Positions 1-9,735 of a DNA stretch of 64,000 nucleotides are shown piece by piece (the stretch's first letter is position 1; each line of letters opens with the position of its first letter). The notes beneath the pieces were generated by a model. That model saw only the letters and a list, made by a program, of their open reading frames with translations, ran no database searches and was not told where the DNA came from. Position numbers and translations under genes: made by a program. Source of the DNA: Allocatelliglobosispora scoriae (GTDB lineage: Bacteria > Actinomycetota > Actinomycetes > Mycobacteriales > Micromonosporaceae); contig NZ_JACHMN010000002.1 in NCBI RefSeq assembly GCF_014204945.1, positions 2,937,001 through 3,001,000 of the forward strand. The letters run 5' to 3'.

Positions 1-109
1 CCCAGACCAGCGGATAGGTCGGCGGCGGCAGCGGCAGCCCCAGCCGGGTCAGCTCTTCGATATTGGCTGCCCGGGTCAGGACCGGATCGGGTGCGGGGAC
101 GGTCGCCAC
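1..109 (-). CDS. Partial hypothetical protein (N-terminus only)
   Basis: An open frame runs off the left edge of the window. It can start at a GTG at 109, just after the deoA stop, and reads 36 codons beginning VATVPAPDPVLTRAANIEEL. I do not recognise the family. Its position directly downstream of deoA on the same strand suggests it is the next gene of the nucleoside operon, but with so little sequence the reading frame itself is uncertain. Confidence 0.35.
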   Translation of the reverse strand, partial: MATVPAPDPVLTRAANIEELTRLGLPLPPPTYPLVW

Positions 110-114
110 CGGCG

Positions 115-1392
115 TCAGGCTACTCGCTCGATCACCAGCGGCCCGAGCGACGGTGCCGACTCCGCGATCGTGAAGGAACCCCGCGCGTCGCTCAGGGCCG
201 CGGGGATCCGGCTCGCCTCGTCGGTACGCAGCTCAGCCAGCACATCACCCTCGCTGACCCGGTCACCGGGGCGCTTGTGCAGCACCACCCCGGCCGCAGC
301 GCTCACAGGGTCCTCCTTGCGGGCCCGGCCGGCTCCGAGACGCCAGGCCGCCAACCCGATGCCCATGGCGTCGACGGCGGCGACGGTGCCGGCGTGCGGT
401 GCGCGTACCACCTCGGTTTCGGATGCGACAGCGAGCCGTGCGTCGGGGTCGCCACCCTGCGCCGCGATCATCTGGCGCCACTTGTCCATGGCCCGGCCGT
501 CGCGCAGGGCGTCCGCCGGATCGATGCCGGTGATCCCGGCGGCGCTGAGCATCTCGCGAGCCAGCGCCAGGGTGAGCTCGACGATGTCGGCGGGGCCGCC
601 ACCGGCGAGCACGTCGAGCGACTCCTGCACCTCGACGGCGTTGCCGATGGCGAGGCCGAGCGGAGTGGACATGTCGGTGAGCAGGGCGACCGTGGTAACG
701 CCGTGCGCCTTGCCGAGTTCGACCATGGTCGCGGCGAGCTCGCGGGCCTGGTCGAGGGACTTCATGAAGGCGCCGGTGCCGACCTTGACATCGAGGACGA
801 GCGCTCCGGTGCCCTCGGCGATCTTCTTGCTCATGATCGAGCTGGCGATGAGCGGGATCGCCTCGACGGTGCCGGTGACGTCGCGCAGGGCGTAGAGCTT
901 GCGGTCGGCCGGGGCGAGACCCTCGCCCGCCTGGCAGATCACGGCGCCGACCTCGCCGAGCTGTCGGATGAACTCGTCGTTGGAGAGCGCTGCTCGCCAG
1001 CCCGGAATCGATTCCAGTTTGTCCAGCGTGCCGCCGGTATGCCCGAGGCCGCGGCCGGACAGCTGCGGTACGGCGCCGCCGCACGCGGCGACGAGCGGCG
1101 TCAACGGCAGAGTGATCTTGTCGCCGACCCCGCCGGTGGAGTGCTTGTCGACGGTCGGCGCGGCGACACTGCTCAGGTCGAGCCGCTCCCCCGATGCGAT
1201 CATCGCGCCGGTCCACCGGGCGATCTCGGCTGCGTCCATGCCGCGCAGCAGGATCGCCATGGCGAGCGCCGACATCTGCTCATCGGCGACGACGCCCTTG
1301 GTGTAGGCGTCCACCACCCAGTCGATCTGCTCGTCGGAGAGCCGGCCACCGTCCCGCTTGGCCCGGATGATGTCCACCGCCGCGAAGCCCAT
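115..1392 (-). CDS. deoA: Thymidine phosphorylase
   Basis: Catalyses phosphorolysis of thymidine (and deoxyuridine) to base plus 2-deoxyribose-1-phosphate in nucleoside salvage. The 425-residue product matches the pyrimidine-nucleoside phosphorylase family: N-terminal alpha domain starting FAAVDIIRAKRDGG, the phosphate-binding stretch with KHSTGGVGDK and LSGRGLGHTGGTLDKLESIPG, and SKKIAEG with a DVKVGTGAFMK loop, then a C-terminal alpha/beta domain with HKRPGDRV. The ATG at 1392 was chosen because homologs begin close to FAAVD and a GGGGGA lies just upstream; an ATG at 1410 is an in-frame alternative. It follows cdd at the end of a nucleoside uptake operon. A 23-bp-arm hairpin lies just upstream of its start and may influence its expression. 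Confidence 0.95.
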   Translation of the reverse strand: MGFAAVDIIRAKRDGGRLSDEQIDWVVDAYTKGVVADEQMSALAMAILLRGMDAAEIARWTGAMIASGERLDLSSVAAPTVDKHSTGGVGDKITLPLTPLVAACGGAVPQLSGRGLGHTGGTLDKLESIPGWRAALSNDEFIRQLGEVGAVICQAGEGLAPADRKLYALRDVTGTVEAIPLIASSIMSKKIAEGTGALVLDVKVGTGAFMKSLDQARELAATMVELGKAHGVTTVALLTDMSTPLGLAIGNAVEVQESLDVLAGGGPADIVELTLALAREMLSAAGITGIDPADALRDGRAMDKWRQMIAAQGGDPDARLAVASETEVVRAPHAGTVAAVDAMGIGLAAWRLGAGRARKEDPVSAAAGVVLHKRPGDRVSEGDVLAELRTDEASRIPAALSDARGSFTIAESAPSLGPLVIERVA

Positions 1393-1416
1393 GCCGTCCC
1401 CCATCCTCATCGTCCT

Positions 1417-1482
1417 GTCACGTTGTGCAGCAAAGCGTGCCCTCGCGCGTCAAGATGGCCACGTTTTGCTGCACAACGTGAC
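1417..1482. repeat. Long inverted repeat between cdd and deoA (GTCACGTT family, copy 1)
   Basis: Two 23-nt arms (1417-1439 and 1460-1482), GTCACGTTGTGCAGCAAA followed by G/A-CGTG, are reverse complements apart from one position. The loop is 20 nt. It fills most of the 113-nt gap between cdd and deoA on the minus strand, so in RNA it would form a strong hairpin shortly before the deoA start. The same arm sequence recurs at 49288-49355, so it is a dispersed repeat and not only a local terminator. Confidence 0.85.
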
Positions 1483-1505
1483 CCGGGGCGTGGAGAGCTA
1501 GCCGA

Positions 1506-1892
1506 TCATGTCAGGTGGTCCGGGCCGAACGCGCCCGGGAGGAGCTCACCGATGGTCGTCGAACCCTGCTCGGTCTCCACCCGCAGCTCGGCACCGCCGT
1601 GCTCGAAGAGGAGCTGCCGGCAGCGCCCGCACGGGGTCAGCGGCAGCCCGCCGCCATCGACGCAGCTGATCGCGACCAGCCTGCCGCCGCCGGTCTGGTG
1701 CAACGCGCTGACCAGCCCGCACTCGGCGCACAGGGTCAGGCCGTAGGACGCGTTCTCGACGTTGCAACCGGTGATGATCCGGCCGTCGTCGACGAGCCCG
1801 GCGACCCCGACGGGGTATTTGGAGTAGGGCGCGTACGCCTTGCCCATCGCACCGATCGCGGCCGTCCGCAGCACCTTCCAGTCGATCTCCAT
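1506..1892 (-). CDS. cdd: Cytidine deaminase
   Basis: Hydrolytic deamination of cytidine and deoxycytidine to uridine and deoxyuridine, feeding the phosphorylase encoded next to it. The 128-residue length is that of the homotetrameric bacterial enzymes. The zinc site is visible: CNVENASYGLTLCAE carries the C-A-E motif (zinc Cys plus catalytic Glu) and PCGRCRQ supplies the two other zinc cysteines. The ATG at 1892 overlaps the stop of the upstream permease by one base (TGATG), which both fixes the start and suggests translational coupling. A longer frame upstream of this start is only the shadow of the permease gene. Confidence 0.95.
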   Translation of the reverse strand: MEIDWKVLRTAAIGAMGKAYAPYSKYPVGVAGLVDDGRIITGCNVENASYGLTLCAECGLVSALHQTGGGRLVAISCVDGGGLPLTPCGRCRQLLFEHGGAELRVETEQGSTTIGELLPGAFGPDHLT

Positions 1893-3166
1893 CAATGCCC
1901 CTTGAGATAGGGCTTCCCGTCCGCGGCGGGTGCGCGGACGCGCCCGACGAGGCCGGCCACGGCGATGATCGTCGCGATGTAGGGCAGCATCGCCAGGAAC
2001 TGGCCCGGGATCGGGCTGGAGATGCCGCCGAGATAGGCGGTGAGCGCGTTGAAGAAGCCGAAGAACAGCGCGGCGAGGAAGGCTCCGATGGGGTGCCACC
2101 TACCGAAGATCATGGCGGCGAGCGCGATGAAGCCGAGGCCGGACGACATGTTCTTGTTGAAGCTGTTCGTGGCGAGCAGCGTGAAGTAGGCACCGCCGAC
2201 GCCCGCGATCAGTCCCGCGCCCAGCACGTTGACGTAACGCAGGCCGAGCACCCGGACACCGACCGTGTCGGCGGCGGTCGGGTGCTCGCCGACGGCCCGC
2301 GTACGCAGACCCCAGCGCGTCTTGAACAGCCCGAAGTAGAGCACCGCGACCAGCACGAAGGCGCCGTAGGTGAAGACGTTGCCCTTGAAGAGCGCCGGGC
2401 CGATGATCGGGATGCTGCTGAGCCCGGGGATCTCCCACTCCGGCACCCTCGGCGCGAGGTTGTAGGAGGTCGAGTCGGTCCGCATGAACTGCTCGTAGAG
2501 GAAGCCCGTCAGGCCCGCCGCGAAGACGTTGAGCACGATGCCGATGACGACCTGGTCGACGAGGTAGCGGATGGCGAAGACCGCCAGGATCAGCGCGATG
2601 ATCAGACCACCGATCATCGCCGCCGCGAGTCCCAGCCAGACGCTGCCCGCGATCGAGCCGAAGAAGGCGGCCATGAACGCGCCCGCGAGGAACTGACCCT
2701 CGATCGCGACGTTGACCACGCCGGAGCGTTCGCAGAGCACACCGCCGAGCGCCCCGAAGATCAGCGGGATCGAGAGGTCCAGCGTGATCTGGGCGACGCT
2801 GCCGACCGGCATGAACTGGATGCCCGTCGGGGCCACCGAGATCTGCCAGCAGAGCGAAGAGATCAGGAACGCCGCGAACGAAACCCCGGTGAGTACGCCG
2901 AAATGCCGTCCGAGCAGCAGCAGGATCGCCCCGGTGGCGAGCGCGATGAAACCGAAGAGGATCGCGCCGACCTTGCCGTTGATGTTGATGCCCGCACCCT
3001 CACCGGTGACACCGAAGGTGAAGCGGACGACGGAGCTGCTGGCGAGGGTGCCGAAGACGAGGATCGCGATCAGGCCCATCGCGGTCAGCACCGCACCGGT
3101 CTTGCGTGCTCTGGTCCAGTAGTCGACGGGTACCTCGACCGCGCCGGTCACAGTGGTCGTGGTCAT
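1892..3166 (-). CDS. Nucleoside ABC transporter permease (second subunit, NupQ/YufQ-like)
   Basis: Integral membrane subunit of a BMP-type nucleoside importer. The 424-residue protein has several N-terminal hydrophobic segments and then the conserved branched-chain/nucleoside permease core: IPLIFGALGGVLCERSGVVNVAIEG, a motif typical of BPD_transp_2 permeases, and AVGEHPTAADTVGVRV. The start at 3166 lies 2 nt after the stop of the partner permease. It belongs to the operon lipoprotein, ATPase, permease 1, permease 2, cdd, deoA, so nucleosides are the inferred substrate. Compared with permease 1 it has a longer hydrophobic N-terminal extension before the shared core. Confidence 0.9.
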   Translation of the reverse strand: MTTTTVTGAVEVPVDYWTRARKTGAVLTAMGLIAILVFGTLASSSVVRFTFGVTGEGAGININGKVGAILFGFIALATGAILLLLGRHFGVLTGVSFAAFLISSLCWQISVAPTGIQFMPVGSVAQITLDLSIPLIFGALGGVLCERSGVVNVAIEGQFLAGAFMAAFFGSIAGSVWLGLAAAMIGGLIIALILAVFAIRYLVDQVVIGIVLNVFAAGLTGFLYEQFMRTDSTSYNLAPRVPEWEIPGLSSIPIIGPALFKGNVFTYGAFVLVAVLYFGLFKTRWGLRTRAVGEHPTAADTVGVRVLGLRYVNVLGAGLIAGVGGAYFTLLATNSFNKNMSSGLGFIALAAMIFGRWHPIGAFLAALFFGFFNALTAYLGGISSPIPGQFLAMLPYIATIIAVAGLVGRVRAPAADGKPYLKGH

Positions 3167-3168
3167 GC

Positions 3169-6068
<2,900 letters not shown>

Positions 6069-6143
6069 ACCTCGGGACGACCCGAGGCGCTCTCATTCTG
6101 GGCCATCGAGGGGTATGTGCGCTCCCCCGATCGTCGACAAAAT

Positions 6144-6187
6144 CGGCCGCCCCAGGTCGGCTCATGGAACCGTTTCCGGGGCGGCCG
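6144..6187 (-). terminator. Intercistronic hairpin between lipoprotein and ATPase genes
   Basis: A perfect 10-bp inverted repeat, CGGCCGCCCC (6144-6153) and GGGGCGGCCG (6178-6187), with a 24-nt loop that contains its own small GGAA/TTCC stem. It lies in the gap after the binding-protein gene of the operon. Such hairpins often act as partial terminators or 3' stabilisers that keep binding-protein mRNA in excess over transporter mRNA. That role is inferred. Confidence 0.6.
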
Positions 6188-6249
6188 GTGGTACATCGGC
6201 CTCTAGCGGATGATCTCACCCGTCAGACGACCGCGTGACCCGAATCAGG

Positions 6250-7320
6250 TCACTTGGGCTGAGAAGGAGACTCAACCTTGATCTTGCCCGAGATGATGTC
6301 GGCCTTCAGCGCCTCGACCTCGGCCTTGAGGCCGGCGTCGATCTTGCTGTCGAAGTCGTGGTACGGCGCGAGGGAGACACCCTTGTTGGCGAGCGTGCCC
6401 TTGAAGCCGCCGGTCAGCAGCGTGCCCTTCTGGGTGGCGGCCTTGCCCAGCGCCTCCTTGACACCGTCGGTCATGTTCTTGACCACGGTGGTCAGCATGA
6501 CCGAGCCGTAAGGCGTGGTGGCGAAGCCGTCGGCGTCGACCCAGATCACGGCGTACTTCGTGCCCGCGTTGGCGGCGGTGCCGAGGCCGGTGCCACCGGC
6601 GACCGGGAAGATCACGTCGGCGCCCTGGGCGACCAGCGTGTCCGACTGCTTCTTACCAGCGGTCTGGTCGGTGAAGGTGTTGGCGAACAGACCCTTCTGG
6701 GTCGCCTTGTCCCAGCCCAGGAGCTGAACGTTCTTGCCCTTGACCTCGTTGTACTTCTTGATGCCGTCGGCGAAGCCATCCATGAAGATCGTCACCGGCG
6801 CGATCGGCAGACCGCCGTAGGTGCCGACCTTGCCCGTCTTCGAGAAGCCCGCGGCCAGGTAGCCGGCGAGGTAGGCCGCTTCCTGGGTCTCGAACTCCAG
6901 CGGGTAGACGTTGGGCAGACCCGGGTTCGAGTCGACGATCGCGAACTGCTTGGCCGTGTTGGCCTTGGCGACCTTGGCCGTGGCCTCGGTCATCAGACCG
7001 CCGACGGCCTGGATGTAGTCACAGTTCTTGTTCACCAGGTTGGTGAGGTTGGGCTCGTAGTCGGTCAGCGCGTTGGAAGCAACGTTGCTGGTCTTGATGG
7101 CGCTGTTCGCGGCCTTGGCCGCCTCCATGCCCGCCCAGGTAGAGGCGTTGAAGGAGTGGTCGTCGATGCCACCAGTGTCGGTGACCATGCAAGCGTTGTA
7201 GGCAGTGCCGGCGGTCGCTCCCGGCTTCGCTTCCTCAGGCTTGCTACAGGCCGCAGCGGCAAACGCCAGGCCGGCCGTGGCGACAAGCGCCACGATCTTC
7301 ATCCCACGCACAGGGCGCAA
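6250..7320 (-). CDS. BMP-family nucleoside-binding lipoprotein
   Basis: Extracytoplasmic substrate-binding lipoprotein of the importer (356 residues). The signal peptide has a basic start (RPVRGMK), a hydrophobic core and a lipobox ending AAAC at residue 25. The mature part carries BMP-family motifs: VTDTGGIDDHSFN near the N-terminus, then EAAYLAGYLAAGFSKTGKVGTYGG and VDADGFATTPYGSVMLTTVVKNM regions typical of BmpA/PnrA/Med proteins. I chose the TTG at 7320 because GGGAGAGGAG sits 5-6 nt upstream of it. An ATG at 7302 would leave a shorter signal peptide, and an ATG at 7338 would place the ribosome site inside the gene. An 18-bp palindrome upstream is a candidate operator. Confidence 0.9.
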   Translation of the reverse strand: MRPVRGMKIVALVATAGLAFAAAACSKPEEAKPGATAGTAYNACMVTDTGGIDDHSFNASTWAGMEAAKAANSAIKTSNVASNALTDYEPNLTNLVNKNCDYIQAVGGLMTEATAKVAKANTAKQFAIVDSNPGLPNVYPLEFETQEAAYLAGYLAAGFSKTGKVGTYGGLPIAPVTIFMDGFADGIKKYNEVKGKNVQLLGWDKATQKGLFANTFTDQTAGKKQSDTLVAQGADVIFPVAGGTGLGTAANAGTKYAVIWVDADGFATTPYGSVMLTTVVKNMTDGVKEALGKAATQKGTLLTGGFKGTLANKGVSLAPYHDFDSKIDAGLKAEVEALKADIISGKIKVESPSQPK

Positions 7321-7343
7321 GACGGTCTCCTCTCCCATTAAGA

Positions 7344-7361
7344 CACCGCAAACTTGCGGTG
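7344..7361 (-). promoter_or_regulatory. 18-bp palindromic operator candidate for the nucleoside operon
   Basis: CACCGCAA-AC-TTGCGGTG is a perfect 8-bp-arm palindrome 23 nt upstream of the lipoprotein start, so it probably lies in the leader or at the promoter. Its size fits a dimeric LacI or GntR type repressor. No regulator gene is adjacent, so the protein that binds it is unknown. Confidence 0.5.
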
Positions 7362-7545
7362 AATCCACGGACGGGAGATTACCGCTCTCCCTGCCCAATA
7401 GCGGATCATCGTGCACGGTTGTTGAGCACCCGTTATGCCCGCGTGACCGCCAGGTGTAGTTGGTCACTCAAGCGTTCACACAATCGGCGCTCATTACGTA
7501 CCAAGATCCTGCACATTCCGGAAAAATACGCCCACCGGCCGCCTT

Positions 7546-7618
7546 GATCGCGCACTTTCCCGGAAACTGTCCCCTCGTGACCAGCCCGAGGGGCATATTT
7601 CGCGGAAACAGCGCGATC
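7546..7618. repeat. 73-bp GATC-bounded compound palindrome, copy 1
   Basis: Runs from GATCGCGCAC to ...CAGCGCGATC, exactly 73 bp, with two internal TTTCNCGGAAA cores and complementary outer ends (GATCGCGC and GCGCGATC). This is the only copy that lies between divergent genes. The rest of the 354-nt space 7321-7674 holds the leader and operator of the lipoprotein gene, one DnaA-box-like site and the promoter region of the DUF559 gene. Confidence 0.85.
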
Positions 7619-7625
7619 TTGAGGG

Positions 7626-7634
7626 TTATCCACA
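7626..7634 (+). promoter_or_regulatory. DnaA-box-like site TTATCCACA
   Basis: TTATCCACA is a perfect match to the classic 9-mer DnaA box. A single site can occur by chance. It gains weight because a cluster of similar sites lies just beyond the next gene (8637-8755). Confidence 0.35.
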
Positions 7635-7674
7635 GGGGGTTGTTCTCGTCCGCGCAGCGGACGAGGGTAGGCGA

Positions 7675-8565
7675 GTGCCTCGTGTCGCTGTTCGGCCCCG
7701 GGAACTCACCGGCCGCATCTTCTCCGCCCGGTCCGCCCTCCAGCGTGGACTGCTCACCCCCGCCGACCTGCACAGCACGGCCTGGCAGCGGCTGTTCCGA
7801 GGGGTCTATGCCGACCGGGCGCTCACCATCACGCACCTGCTCCGGGTCCGAGCCGCGGCCAAGCACCTGCTCCCGGCCGACGCCGTCATCGCGGGCCGCT
7901 CCGCCGCCTACCTGCACGGCGCCGACGTCATCCCCGACGATGACCCCGTCGAGATCATCTCCCCGAGATCGTTCGGCCCCATGCGCGGGATCCGCAGCCA
8001 CCTCGGGTCCGTCGCCTCCGACGAGACGGCGATCGGTCCGCTCGGTCTCCCCGTGACCACACCCGTGCGTACCTGCTGGGACCTGGCCCGCTGGCTGGAC
8101 ACTGTCGAAGCCGTCGTGATCATCGACATCCTCGCCGCCAAGCACGTCGTCACCATCGGCGAGCTCAAGGCCCACGCCCTTGCTCAGGCCGGCACCCGCG
8201 GTTGGCTGCGCCTGAGCAAGGCCGCCGACCTCGCCGACGCCGGCTCCGAGTCACCCCAGGAGAGCCGCCTGCGAGTCGGCCTCGTCCGGTCCGGCGTCCC
8301 CCGACCCGTCACCCAGCACGCGATCTACCAGGACGGGACCTTCATCGCGCGCGTCGACCTGGCCTGGCCCCAATTCAAGATCGCCATCGAGTACGACGGC
8401 CAGTGGCACATCGCCACCGCCCAGTTCCACAAGGACCGGCGTCGTCTCAACGCGCTCCAGGCGGCGGGTTGGATAGTGCTCCACGTGACGTCGGAGCGCT
8501 TGCGCAACGACCTCCCCGGCGTGGTCGCCGAACTCCGCGCCGCCATCGCCACCCGCAAGCCCTAG
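7675..8565 (+). CDS. DUF559 protein with AbiEi-like N-terminal region
   Basis: 296 residues starting at GTG. The N-terminal half resembles the AbiEi-type antitoxin/winged-helix proteins of actinobacteria: LTPADLHSTAWQRLFRGVYAD (about residues 27-47) and VTTPVRTCWDLAR (127-139). The C-terminal third is a DUF559/Vsr-like fold with the pattern expected of a PD-(D/E)XK nuclease: E196 in PQESRLR, D228 in RVDLAWP, the IEYDGQWH strand (238-245) and LQAAGWIVLHVTSERL. Such proteins are widespread singletons in actinomycetes, and their function is unknown. No cognate AbiEii toxin gene is adjacent. It is isolated between two repeat-rich spacers. Confidence 0.85.
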   Translation: MPRVAVRPRELTGRIFSARSALQRGLLTPADLHSTAWQRLFRGVYADRALTITHLLRVRAAAKHLLPADAVIAGRSAAYLHGADVIPDDDPVEIISPRSFGPMRGIRSHLGSVASDETAIGPLGLPVTTPVRTCWDLARWLDTVEAVVIIDILAAKHVVTIGELKAHALAQAGTRGWLRLSKAADLADAGSESPQESRLRVGLVRSGVPRPVTQHAIYQDGTFIARVDLAWPQFKIAIEYDGQWHIATAQFHKDRRRLNALQAAGWIVLHVTSERLRNDLPGVVAELRAAIATRKP

Positions 8566-8636
8566 CCCTCACATCGACGCACCCGGAAGCGTGGCGAGCA
8601 GGGAGGCTGCGCACCGCGGCAAGCTCACGTCCCGCA

Positions 8637-8755
8637 CGTGGACAAGCGGCACGCCAGACAGGCATAACGTATGGACAGCCACTCCAGCAGCCACCACATG
8701 TGGACAAGCACCCTGTGCCGGCCCCCACATGTGGACAAGCACCGCGTGTGGACAA
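8637..8755 (-). promoter_or_regulatory. Cluster of DnaA-box-like sites
   Basis: Three exact TTGTCCACA boxes (read on the minus strand as the complement of TGTGGACAA at 8699-8707, 8730-8738 and 8747-8755) lie within 57 bp. Two weaker ones lie at 8637-8645 (8 of 9) and 8670-8678 (7 of 9). All have the same orientation. TTGTCCACA is the DnaA box reported for high-GC actinomycetes. The cluster sits in non-coding DNA between convergent genes, with no dnaA or dnaN nearby, so a titration or regulatory locus is more likely than oriC. Confidence 0.55.
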
Positions 8756-8784
8756 GCATCGCATTGCAGCGTGCAACTCACGCC

Positions 8785-8880
8785 GCACACCCGCACACCC
8801 GCACACCCGCACACCCGCACACCCGCACACCCGCACACCCGCACACCCGCACACCCGCACACCCGCACACCCGCACACCC
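8785..8880. repeat. 12 x 8-bp tandem repeat (GCACACCC)
   Basis: Twelve perfect copies of GCACACCC in 96 bp, ending 6 nt before a 73-bp palindromic repeat. The unit is not a multiple of three and sits between genes. Reading frames across it give low-complexity His/Thr/Pro strings, so it is not coding. The 752-nt space 8566-9317 thus contains the DnaA-box cluster, this array and three palindromic repeats, and I see no gene in it. Confidence 0.95.
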
Positions 8881-8886
8881 GGCGAT

Positions 8887-8959
8887 GATCGCGTTGTTTC
8901 CCGGAAATATCGCGAATCTTGGTCACGCGAAGGGCCCATTTCCGGGAAAGTGCACGATC
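8887..8959. repeat. 73-bp GATC-bounded compound palindrome, copy 2
   Basis: 73 bp from GATCGCGTTG to TGCACGATC with two TTTCC(C/G)GGAAA cores. It is more diverged in the middle than copies 3 and 4, but its length and both GATC ends are kept. It lies between convergent genes. Confidence 0.85.
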
Positions 8960-9033
8960 AAGAGCGCCGCGAGCTGTGTGCAAACCACCCGACGGAAGCG
9001 CTCACCCCACCCCACCTCACGCCGCAACGGCAT

Positions 9034-9106
9034 GATCGCGCTGTTTCTCGGAAGCAAGCCCTACCCAGGCAACGCGAGGGGACTACTTCCCGGAAACAAC
9101 ACGATC
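9034..9106. repeat. 73-bp GATC-bounded compound palindrome, copy 3
   Basis: 73 bp, starting GATCGCGCTGTTTCTCGGAA and ending CGGAAACAACACGATC. It is very similar to copy 4, including the central AAGCCCTACCCA and GCGAGGGGACTA stretches, so the two look like a recent local duplication or two insertions of one subtype. Confidence 0.88.
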
Positions 9107-9206
9107 ACGACGCGCGCAGCGACGGCACAACCAGCACCCCGAGCAGCGCACGCACCACCCGCAAGGACCGCCCACCCCACCCCCGCCCACCGCGCCAGAA
9201 CGGCAT

Positions 9207-9279
9207 GATCGCGCTGTTTCCCGGAAACAAGCCCTACCCAAGCAACGCGAGGGGACTATTTCCCGGAAACAACGCGATC
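9207..9279. repeat. 73-bp GATC-bounded compound palindrome, copy 4
   Basis: 73 bp, starting GATCGCGCTGTTTCCCGGAA and ending CGGAAACAACGCGATC. The two ends are near-perfect reverse complements for about 20 nt, and each arm holds its own TTTCCCGGAAA palindrome. It ends 39 nt before the stop of the convergent minus-strand gene. Confidence 0.9.
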
Positions 9280-9317
9280 ATGAAGCGCACGAGCGGGCGC
9301 AGAAAGCGCTGCGGACC

Positions 9318-9665
9318 TCAGCGCCAGAAGACGGCCACCGCAGCATTGATCAGGGTCATCGCGATGATGCCGATCAGGTGCTGCTTCGCGATCTCGTCCT
9401 TCTTCCGCACAGACCACACCGCGCCGAGGATCAGCAGCGCGATCACGGCCTTCACCGCGAGCTTCGCCGGCTCAGGCTCATGCCCGGCAGAACGCAGCGG
9501 CGCGGCGAGACCGATCCCGGTGATGACCTGGATCAGCGATCCCCACAGCATCGCCGAATTGATCTTCAACTTGCCGGAGACGAGCTGAACGATCGAGCCG
9601 CCCAGGAGCAGGCCGAACCCGATCAGGTGGCAGTAGAGCAGTACCTCACGAATGAACTCCTTCAC
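9318..9665 (-). CDS. Small integral membrane protein of unknown function
   Basis: 115 residues, starting KEFIREVLLYCHLIGFG after a GTG at 9665. About four hydrophobic segments are visible (roughly residues 5-25, 32-50, 64-82 and 92-112), with a short charged KKDEIAKQ loop before the last. I do not recognise a named family; similar short membrane proteins occur in actinomycetes. There is no clear ribosome site before the GTG, but TATGCT lies 6 nt upstream, which fits a -10 element of a leaderless transcript. Confidence 0.7.
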   Translation of the reverse strand: MKEFIREVLLYCHLIGFGLLLGGSIVQLVSGKLKINSAMLWGSLIQVITGIGLAAPLRSAGHEPEPAKLAVKAVIALLILGAVWSVRKKDEIAKQHLIGIIAMTLINAAVAVFWR

Positions 9666-9735
9666 GCGGGGAGCATACGACGCGTGGAGCCGGCCGGGAT
9701 CGGCCGACTCCACGCGCAGATACCTACCGCATCGA

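Noticed and set aside
91-1746. Long open frames antisense to clear genes (for example 551 codons opposite deoA/cdd, 698 codons opposite the ABC-F gene, 601 codons opposite metG).
   Set aside because: At this GC content opposite-strand frames stay open by codon bias. They have no family motifs, are rich in R/G/A/D/V and mirror real genes with strong motifs.
7321-7545. A riboswitch in the leader of the nucleoside operon.
   Set aside because: The start codon is close to the operator palindrome and I see no purine-riboswitch type junction or conserved loops; the upstream DNA is too unstructured to support it.
8637-8755. DnaA-box cluster as the chromosomal origin.
   Set aside because: No dnaA, dnaN, recF or rpmH nearby, no AT-rich unwinding region, and only five boxes in one orientation; actinomycete oriC has many more.
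8569-9208. Frames through the GCACACCC array encoding His-Thr-Pro or Val-Cys-Gly repeats.
   Set aside because: They are translations of a perfect 8-bp tandem repeat in all frames, without start signals or conserved sequence around them.
8887-9279. The three similar repeats with spacers looked briefly like a CRISPR array.
   Set aside because: Repeat units are 73 bp and palindromic, spacing is irregular (74 and 100 bp), spacers are not unique protospacer-like units of one length, and no cas genes are present.
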